Position numbers and translations under genes: made by a program
Assembly (NCBI GenBank): GCA_023228765.1
Contig: JALOAM010000120.1
Location: 1 to 9,663 of the forward strand
Source: Dehalococcoidia bacterium
GTDB lineage: Bacteria > Chloroflexota > Dehalococcoidia > UBA2979
DNA length: 9,663 nt
Reading direction: 5' to 3'
Part shown: positions 4,804 through 9,663 of the stretch, piece after piece
How the letters are laid out: every line of letters begins with the position of its first letter
How positions within the stretch are numbered: the first letter of the stretch is position 1
The notes under the pieces: generated by a model
What the model was told of the DNA's origin: nothing
Seen by the model: the letters and a program-made list of their open reading frames with translations, nothing else
Databases searched by the model: none

Positions 4804-6312
4804 GTGACCGACGAACAGCGGCCGAACATCGTCGTCGTCTGGGGGGACGATGTCGGCATTTCCAACCTGAGTTGCTACAGCGATGGCCTCCTCGGCTACC
4901 GCACACCGAACATCGACCGGCTCGCGGAGGAGGGGGTGAGGTTCACCGACAGCTACGGCGAGCAGAGTTGCACCGCCGGGCGCTCCGCGTTCATCACCGG
5001 GCAGAGCGTGTACCGGACGGGGCTGAGCAAGGTGGGGATCCCCGGGTCAGACCTCGGCCTGAGCGCCGACGATCCCACGATCGCCGAGCTCCTGAAGCCG
5101 CTGGGGTACGCCACCGGTCAGTACGGCAAGAACCACCTGGGCGACCGGGACGAGTTCCTCCCGACGATGCACGGGTTCGACGAGTTCTTCGGGAACCTCT
5201 ACCACCTGAACGCCGAGGAGGAGCCGGAGCATCCGGACTACCCCGATCCGGCGGAGTTCCCCTACTTCCGGGAGCGCTTCGGCCCTCGGGGTGTGCTCCG
5301 CTGCACCGCGAACGAGGACGGCACGCAGACCGTGGAGGACACCGGGCCGCTGACGCGGAAGCGGATGGAGACGATCGACGACGAGATCATCGACGGCGCG
5401 ATCGACTTCATCCGGCGCAACGAGTCGGCGGGTGTCCCGTTCTTCCTCTGGCTCAACACCACCCATATGCACCTTCGCACGCACACGAAGCCGGAGAGCG
5501 TCGGCCAGTCCGGAAGGTGGCAGTCCGAGTACCACGACACGATGATCGACCACGACCGGCACGTCGGGCAGGTCCTCGACGTCCTCGACGAGCTCGGCCT
5601 GGCCGAGGACACGATCGTCATCTACTCGACCGACAACGGTCCGCACGCGAACACGTGGCCGGACGGGGCTACGACACCCTTCCGTAGCGAGAAGAACACC
5701 AACTGGGAGGGCGCCTTCCGCGTGCCGGAGATCATCCGCTGGCCGTCGCGGATCCCCGCAGGCCAGGTGTCCAACGAGATGATCAGTCACCTCGACTGGC
5801 TGCCCACGCTGCTGGCCGCGGCCGGCATGCCCGACGTCAAGGAGCGTCTGCTGGAGGGGTACCAGGCCGGCGCGAAGCGGTTCCGCGTCCACCTGGACGG
5901 GTACAACGTCCTGCCCTGCCTGACCGGAGAGGACCAGGACTGGCCTCGGAAGGACTTCTTCTACTTCTCGGACGACGGCGACTTCGTCGCCGCGCGGTAC
6001 GACAACTGGAAGTTCGTCTTCATGGAGCAGCGCATCCCCGGCACGCTGCAGGTCTGGGCCGAGCCGTTCGTGCAGCTCCGTATCCCACGGCTCTACAACC
6101 TGCGGACGGATCCGTTCGAGCATGCCGACATCACGTCGAACACGTACTGGGACTGGTTCCTCGATCGCGCGTTCATCATGATGCCGGCGCAGACGATCGT
6201 CGGCGAATTCCTGAAGACGTTCATCGACTACCCGCCGAGGCAGGAGGCAGCCAGCTTCACGATCGACCAGGTCCAGGAGAAGCTCGAAGCCGCGATCGTT
6301 GCAGGGCGCTGA
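4804..6312 (+). CDS. Type I sulfatase (arylsulfatase family), cytoplasmic
   Basis: The enzyme hydrolyses a sulfate ester; its substrate cannot be read from sequence. It has 502 residues and covers the whole sulfatase domain. Residues visible: metal-binding D15-D16 in VVWGDDVG; the active-site motif C56-T-A-G-R60 (CxAxR form of CxPxR) in QSCTAGRSAFITGQ; K109 and H111 in GQYGKNHLGD; His residues in TTHMHLRTH; D277-N278 in STDNGPH; and a Lys in FRSEKNTNWEG. Cys56 must become formylglycine for activity, and the activating enzyme is encoded 7 nt downstream. There is no signal peptide or membrane helix, so modification and catalysis should occur in the cytoplasm. The C-terminal YNLRTDPFEHADITSNTYWDWF through PPRQEAASF text is typical of the bacterial arylsulfatase group that is paired with FGE. 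Start chosen from AAGGAGG. Upstream in-frame sequence is repeat-derived and unconserved. Confidence 0.93.
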   Translation: MTDEQRPNIVVVWGDDVGISNLSCYSDGLLGYRTPNIDRLAEEGVRFTDSYGEQSCTAGRSAFITGQSVYRTGLSKVGIPGSDLGLSADDPTIAELLKPLGYATGQYGKNHLGDRDEFLPTMHGFDEFFGNLYHLNAEEEPEHPDYPDPAEFPYFRERFGPRGVLRCTANEDGTQTVEDTGPLTRKRMETIDDEIIDGAIDFIRRNESAGVPFFLWLNTTHMHLRTHTKPESVGQSGRWQSEYHDTMIDHDRHVGQVLDVLDELGLAEDTIVIYSTDNGPHANTWPDGATTPFRSEKNTNWEGAFRVPEIIRWPSRIPAGQVSNEMISHLDWLPTLLAAAGMPDVKERLLEGYQAGAKRFRVHLDGYNVLPCLTGEDQDWPRKDFFYFSDDGDFVAARYDNWKFVFMEQRIPGTLQVWAEPFVQLRIPRLYNLRTDPFEHADITSNTYWDWFLDRAFIMMPAQTIVGEFLKTFIDYPPRQEAASFTIDQVQEKLEAAIVAGR

Positions 6313-6319
6313 CACCGTC

Positions 6320-7306
6320 ATGCCGGCCTCGAACGACACGGGGAGGGCGCCCTCCCCGCCGGCCACGGACACGATGGCGTGGGTACCCCCCGGCTCCTTC
6401 CGGATGGGTTCGGACAGCCACTACCCGGAGGAAGCGCCGAGTCGCGTCGTGGCCGTGGGTGGCTTCTGGATGGACCGCACCACGGTGACGAACGCGCAGT
6501 TCGAGGAGTTCGTCTCCGCCACGGGCTACGTCACCGTCGCGGAGCGTCCGCTCGATCCTGCCGACTTCCCGGGCGCGCCCTCCGAGAACCTGCGGGCGGG
6601 GTCGCTCGTGTTTCGCATGACGGACGGTCCCGTGGACCTGCGGCACCTGAGCCAGTGGTGGATCTGGACGCCGGGCGCGTCCTGGCGTGAGCCCGACGGC
6701 CCGGGCTCGACCATCCTCGATCGCCTCGACCACCCCGTCGTGCACGTGGCGCACGAGGATGCCGTCGCCTACGCGGCGTGGGCCGGCAAGTCACTGCCCA
6801 CCGAGGCGGAGTGGGAGCGTGCTGCGCGAGGCGGTGACGAGGGCCGCGAGTTCGTCTGGGGCGACGAAGCCATGCCGGACGGTCGCCCTCCCGCGAACTG
6901 GTGGCAGGGCGAGTTCCCGTGGCAGAACGCCGCCCTCGACGGGTACGAGGGCGCCGCACCGGTCGGGTCGTTCGCGCCGAACGGCTACGGCCTGTACGAC
7001 ATGGCGGGGAACGTGTGGGAGTGGACGGACGACTGGTACGCGGAGGCGCGCGACCTCGTCCAGGACTCGTGCCCGTGCTGCGTCCCCACGGATCCTCGAG
7101 GTGGTCTCGCCGACGCGAGCTATGACCCGGCGCAGCCCCAGTTCCGGGTGCCCCGCAAGGTGATCAAGGGCGGCTCGTACCTCTGCGCCGACAACTACTG
7201 CCGGCGCTACCGCCCGGCCGCGCGGCGGCCGCAAATGGTCGACACCGGCATGAGCCATGTCGGCTTTCGCTGCATCGTCCGTGACAGAGGTCCGAGCGCG
7301 AGCTAA
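6320..7306 (+). CDS. Formylglycine-generating enzyme (sulfatase-modifying factor)
   Basis: This FGE-sulfatase (SUMF1-like) protein oxidises the sulfatase motif cysteine to formylglycine using O2 and a copper ion. Counting from ATG 6320 it has 328 residues. The domain starts at MAWVPPGSFRMGSD (19-32) and contains GGFWMDRTTVTNAQFEEFV, the LPTEAEWERAARGG block, NGYGLYDMAGNVWEWTDDWY, and the C-terminal KGGSYLC-ADNYCRRYRPAAR and SHVGFRC. The catalytic pair is Cys289 and Cys294 (C-x4-C), equivalent to human Cys336/Cys341. The CPCCVPTDPRGG and RVPRKVIKGGSYLC segments closely resemble the mycobacterial enzyme. No signal peptide is present. It sits 7 nt after the sulfatase stop, an evident operon. An in-frame TTG at 6299 would overlap the sulfatase; ATG 6374 is also possible, as residues before it are low-complexity. 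A perfect 18-nt palindrome lies at 6340-6357. The stop overlaps that of the convergent gene. Confidence 0.93.
   Translation: MPASNDTGRAPSPPATDTMAWVPPGSFRMGSDSHYPEEAPSRVVAVGGFWMDRTTVTNAQFEEFVSATGYVTVAERPLDPADFPGAPSENLRAGSLVFRMTDGPVDLRHLSQWWIWTPGASWREPDGPGSTILDRLDHPVVHVAHEDAVAYAAWAGKSLPTEAEWERAARGGDEGREFVWGDEAMPDGRPPANWWQGEFPWQNAALDGYEGAAPVGSFAPNGYGLYDMAGNVWEWTDDWYAEARDLVQDSCPCCVPTDPRGGLADASYDPAQPQFRVPRKVIKGGSYLCADNYCRRYRPAARRPQMVDTGMSHVGFRCIVRDRGPSAS
6340..6357. repeat. Perfect 18-nt palindrome GGGGAGGGCGCCCTCCCC
   Basis: The sequence is its own reverse complement and lies within the first codons of the FGE gene, between its two candidate ATG starts. As RNA it would form a GC-rich hairpin with a tight loop, which could lower FGE translation relative to the sulfatase or slow transcription. 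The residues it encodes (GRAPSP region) are not conserved in the family, so it may be a regulatory or repeat-derived insertion. Confidence 0.5.
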
Positions 7307-8625
7307 CGGTCGCCCTCGGGGGCGGCGAGGGCCTCCACGATCACCTGGGCGACGCCGCGGCCGTCCACCTGCGCCACGCGGAGCTCGATGCCGTCGTACT
7401 CGACGGCGTCGCCGAGGCGGGGCGGGCGCTCGAGGAGGGCGAGGACGAGGCCGCTGACCGTCTCGGCCTCGGGGTGCTCGATATGGAGGCGGAGGCGCTC
7501 GCTCAGCTCGTCGAGGCGCACCGTGCCGGCGGCGTGCAGGCGGCCGGAGGCGTCGCGGAACATCTCCCCCGTCGCGTCCGACTCAGGTACCCGCCCGAGG
7601 ATCTCGTTGGTCACGTCGTCCGGCGTGACGATGCCGGCGGTGCCGCCGTGCTCGTCCAGGATGACGGCGAACTGCACGGGCTGGTCGCGCATCCGCGTGA
7701 CGACGGAGGAGAGCGGGGACGAGGACGGGACGAAGGGGACCTCGGTCATGGCGTCCGCGGACAGTGGCCGGTCTTCCAGCACGCACGCCGCCAGCTCGCG
7801 GATGTGTGCGACGCCGAGGATGTCGTCCAGGTCTTCGCCGTAGACGGGGTAGCGCGTGTGCGCGTGCTCCTCGATGAGCGTGCGGATGGACTCGGGCGTC
7901 GCGCCGATGCGGACGCCGTACACCTGCACGCGGGGGCGCATCACGTCCTCCGCGACGAGGTTCCCGAGGTCGAACAACTCGCGGAGGATGCGTCCGGAGC
8001 CCTGCTCCAGCATCCCGCCCTCCAGGCTCTCCTGGACGACGAACTCGAGCTCCTCCGCGGAGTAGTACTGCTCCTCGCTGCCCTGGGAGCGATCCACGCC
8101 GACGAGGCTGAGGAGGCCGTTCCCGATGGCGTTCAGGGTGACCACCAGCGGGTACAGCAGTCCACGGATCCAGAGCATGGGCGGCGTGACCCGCAGCACC
8201 GTGCCCTCCGCGTGCGAGAGTGCGAGGGACTTCGGCACCATCTCGCCGAGCACGACGTGCAGGTAGGTCATGATCGAGATCGCGAGCAGCGTGGCGAGCG
8301 TGTGCGCCGCGATCCACGATGCCTCGAACCCCCACTCGTCCAGGCGCACCTCCAGGAAGTGGGCGAGCTGATGCTCCCCGTACATGCCGAGGCCGAGCGT
8401 GGCGAAGGTGATGCCGAGCTGCGCCGTCGCGATGTAGCGGTCCTGGTTCCGCGGGTCGTTCAGCACGCGGCTCACCACGCGCGCGCCTCGCTGCCCGCTT
8501 GCCGCACGGCGCTCGATGGTCGCGCGCGGTGCGCCGACGATGGCGAACTCCGCTGCCACGAAGAGCCCGTTGAGTCCGATCAGCAGGAGGACGATGAGGG
8601 CTGGGATGACGACGCTTACGCTCAC
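7303..8625 (-). CDS. CNNM/CorC-family membrane protein (DUF21-CBS-CBS-CorC_HlyC), HlyC/CorC-like
   Basis: The protein has 440 residues. Residues 1-190 form the DUF21/CNNM membrane domain: a first helix (VVIPALIVLLLIGLNGLFVAAEFAIV), further helices near 65-80, 103-130 and 148-174, and the family mark VLGEMVPKSLAL (125-136). A CBS pair follows at about 227-280 (EDVMRPRVQVYGV, TRYPVYGEDLDDILGVAHI) and 292-343 (FAVILDEHGGTAGIVTPDDV), then a CorC_HlyC domain (about 355-433). Members bind nucleotide at the CBS pair and act in Mg2+ or other divalent-cation transport; the old hemolysin label is not supported by most work. GTG start 8625-8623 overlaps the stop of the upstream paralogue as GTGA, and GGAG lies about 8 nt upstream, so the pair is translationally coupled. 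Its TAG (7305-7303) overlaps the FGE TAA. All domains are intact. Confidence 0.92.
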   Translation of the reverse strand: MSVSVVIPALIVLLLIGLNGLFVAAEFAIVGAPRATIERRAASGQRGARVVSRVLNDPRNQDRYIATAQLGITFATLGLGMYGEHQLAHFLEVRLDEWGFEASWIAAHTLATLLAISIMTYLHVVLGEMVPKSLALSHAEGTVLRVTPPMLWIRGLLYPLVVTLNAIGNGLLSLVGVDRSQGSEEQYYSAEELEFVVQESLEGGMLEQGSGRILRELFDLGNLVAEDVMRPRVQVYGVRIGATPESIRTLIEEHAHTRYPVYGEDLDDILGVAHIRELAACVLEDRPLSADAMTEVPFVPSSSPLSSVVTRMRDQPVQFAVILDEHGGTAGIVTPDDVTNEILGRVPESDATGEMFRDASGRLHAAGTVRLDELSERLRLHIEHPEAETVSGLVLALLERPPRLGDAVEYDGIELRVAQVDGRGVAQVIVEALAAPEGDR

Positions 8626-9663
8626 GAGCGTGCTCCGTCCCCAGCGTGCTCACGCTGCTCGGTGCGGTCCGGATGCTCGCCCGGCTCGGCGCGCTCTCGC
8701 ACGGGACGGGCGAGGAGCGAATGCACGACGAGCGCGTCGACGCTCTCGACTTCGACGTCCACGCCGGACACCGCCAGCTGCTCGCCGGGCTGCGGGATGC
8801 GGCCCAGGCGCTCGGAGATGATGCCGCTCAGCGTGTCGCTGTCGCCCTCCCACAGCACGCCGAGCCAGTCCTTTGCCTCGTCGATGCGCATCCGCCCGGG
8901 CAGCCGCACGCGGCCATCTGGCAGGGTCGTCGGCTCGTCGTCGCCGGGGTGGAGCGCCCTCGTGTCGCCGAGGACCTCGACGAGGAGATCCTCCAGCGTG
9001 ACGAGGCCGGCGACGCCGCCGTGCTCGTCCACCACGATCGCCTGCTCGGAGCGCTGGCGGCGCAACTCCGCGACGAGGCGCTCGCACCGCATCGACTCCG
9101 GCACGCTCGCGATCGGTCGCATGACCGACCCCGCCAGGCGTTCCGCGTTCCCCTGTGCGATCTCGCGGGCGATCTCTTTCGCGTGGATGACACCCACCAG
9201 GACGTCCGGGTCCCGCCGGTACACCGGCACACGCGTGAAGGAGGACGCGGCGAGCTCCTCGCGCACCTCGGCGAGGGTGGCGTCCTCCGGTACGGACACG
9301 ATGTCCACTCGCGGGATCATGATGCGTCGCACCGGCAGCACGCTGAGGCGCAGCGCGCGCTCGAAGCGCACCTGCTCCTCCGCGGAGAGGAGCCCTCCGT
9401 CGCGGCTCTCCGCGATCAGCAGCGAGATCTCACCCGGCGAGTGGATGTGGCGATGGCCGGACGCGGGCGTCCGGAGCAGGCGCAGGACGAGGATGCCGCT
9501 GCCGTTGAGGAAGGCGATCAGCGGCCGGAACAGCCACAGGGACGCCCTCATCGGGAGCGAGGTGTAGAGCGCGACCGGGGTCGGGAACTGCAGCGCGATC
9601 GACTTCGGCACCAGCTCGCCGATGACGACCTGCGCAGCGGTGAGGCCGAGCAGGACCGTCGTG
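8622..9663 (-). CDS. Second CNNM/CorC-family protein, paralogue of the downstream gene (5' end outside window)
   Basis: The frame is open to the window edge. Sequence before the first internal GTG (9611) continues the DUF21 domain (VLLGLTAAQVVIGELVPKSIAL), so the true start lies beyond 9663 and only the last 346 residues are seen. Visible parts in order: the end of DUF21 with GELVPKS; an acidic linker with LLSAEEQVRFERAL; a CBS pair (IMIPRVDIVSVPED, FTRVPVYRRDPDVLVGVIHAKE, then AIVVDEHGGVAGLVTLEDLL); and a CorC_HlyC domain (RVRLPGRMRIDEAKDWLG to VVHSLLAR). The last roughly 25 residues are a charged, unconserved tail. The DEHGGxAGxVTxxD block is shared with the downstream protein, consistent with an old tandem duplication. 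Two adjacent CNNM genes with a short overlap are common in Actinobacteria and relatives and may act as a hetero-oligomer in divalent-cation export. Stop TGA at 8624-8622. Confidence 0.9.
   Translation of the reverse strand, partial: TTVLLGLTAAQVVIGELVPKSIALQFPTPVALYTSLPMRASLWLFRPLIAFLNGSGILVLRLLRTPASGHRHIHSPGEISLLIAESRDGGLLSAEEQVRFERALRLSVLPVRRIMIPRVDIVSVPEDATLAEVREELAASSFTRVPVYRRDPDVLVGVIHAKEIAREIAQGNAERLAGSVMRPIASVPESMRCERLVAELRRQRSEQAIVVDEHGGVAGLVTLEDLLVEVLGDTRALHPGDDEPTTLPDGRVRLPGRMRIDEAKDWLGVLWEGDSDTLSGIISERLGRIPQPGEQLAVSGVDVEVESVDALVVHSLLARPVRERAEPGEHPDRTEQREHAGDGARS

Noticed and set aside
5047..6372. Minus-strand open frame opposite the sulfatase
   Set aside because: Antisense shadow; the plus strand holds an intact sulfatase with all catalytic residues.
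7474..9567. Plus-strand open frame of 697 codons opposite the CNNM pair
   Set aside because: Crosses the junction of two well-supported minus-strand genes and has shadow-type composition.
1..9663. CRISPR array, tRNA or rRNA gene, transposase, phage or attachment site
   Set aside because: Read on both strands; no spaced repeat array, no cloverleaf-like segment and no integrase or transposase motif was seen.

Overview
The window is very GC-rich chromosomal DNA with strong G/C preference at third codon positions and GTG or TTG starts on about half the genes. The gene content is that of an aerobic, high-GC Gram-positive-like or Chloroflexota-type bacterium: a crotonyl-CoA carboxylase/reductase, an arylsulfatase with an oxygen-dependent formylglycine-generating enzyme, a tandem pair of CNNM/CorC proteins, and a membrane-tethered LuxR-type regulator. 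The LuxR helix-turn-helix wording resembles proteins I recall from Dehalococcoidia/SAR202-like metagenomes, but Actinobacteria cannot be excluded. The taxon is an inference.

Layout, left to right. (1) 1-212, +: the 3' end of a protein with a C-terminal ACT domain, most likely GlnD (PII uridylyltransferase). (2) 287-868, +: an unrecognised envelope protein with a signal peptide and a C-terminal membrane anchor. (3) 914-2965, +: a LuxR-type DNA-binding domain, one transmembrane helix and a long extracytoplasmic region. A single in-frame TAG at 2099-2101 splits it into a 395-residue ORF and a 284-residue ORF in the same reading frame. This is the oddest feature of the window. (4) 3129-4394, +: ccr, with a plausible promoter and a perfect palindrome in its leader and a strong hairpin terminator behind it. 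(5) 4395-4803: the only long non-coding stretch. It holds the ccr terminator, two facing copies of a C/G-rich REP-like hairpin, a 14-nt tandem repeat between them and an 11-nt direct repeat before the sulfatase. (6) 4804-6312 and 6320-7306, +: a sulfatase with a CTAGR active-site motif and its activating FGE, a two-gene operon. (7) 7303-8625 and 8622-9663, -: two CNNM/CorC (DUF21-CBS-CBS-CorC_HlyC) paralogues overlapping by GTGA. They converge on the FGE gene with overlapping stop codons, and the upstream one runs off the window.

How the parts work together. FGE should convert the sulfatase Cys56 to formylglycine in the cytoplasm, since neither protein shows a signal peptide. Ccr supplies ethylmalonyl-CoA from crotonyl-CoA, CO2 and NADPH; no other ethylmalonyl-CoA-pathway gene is present, so its role here (carbon assimilation or extender-unit supply) is open. 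The envelope protein and the membrane LuxR protein are close neighbours and may form a sensing pair, but that is only inference. I see no phage, transposase, CRISPR or RNA gene. Apart from the split regulator and the repeat cluster, the region looks like ordinary metabolic and housekeeping DNA.
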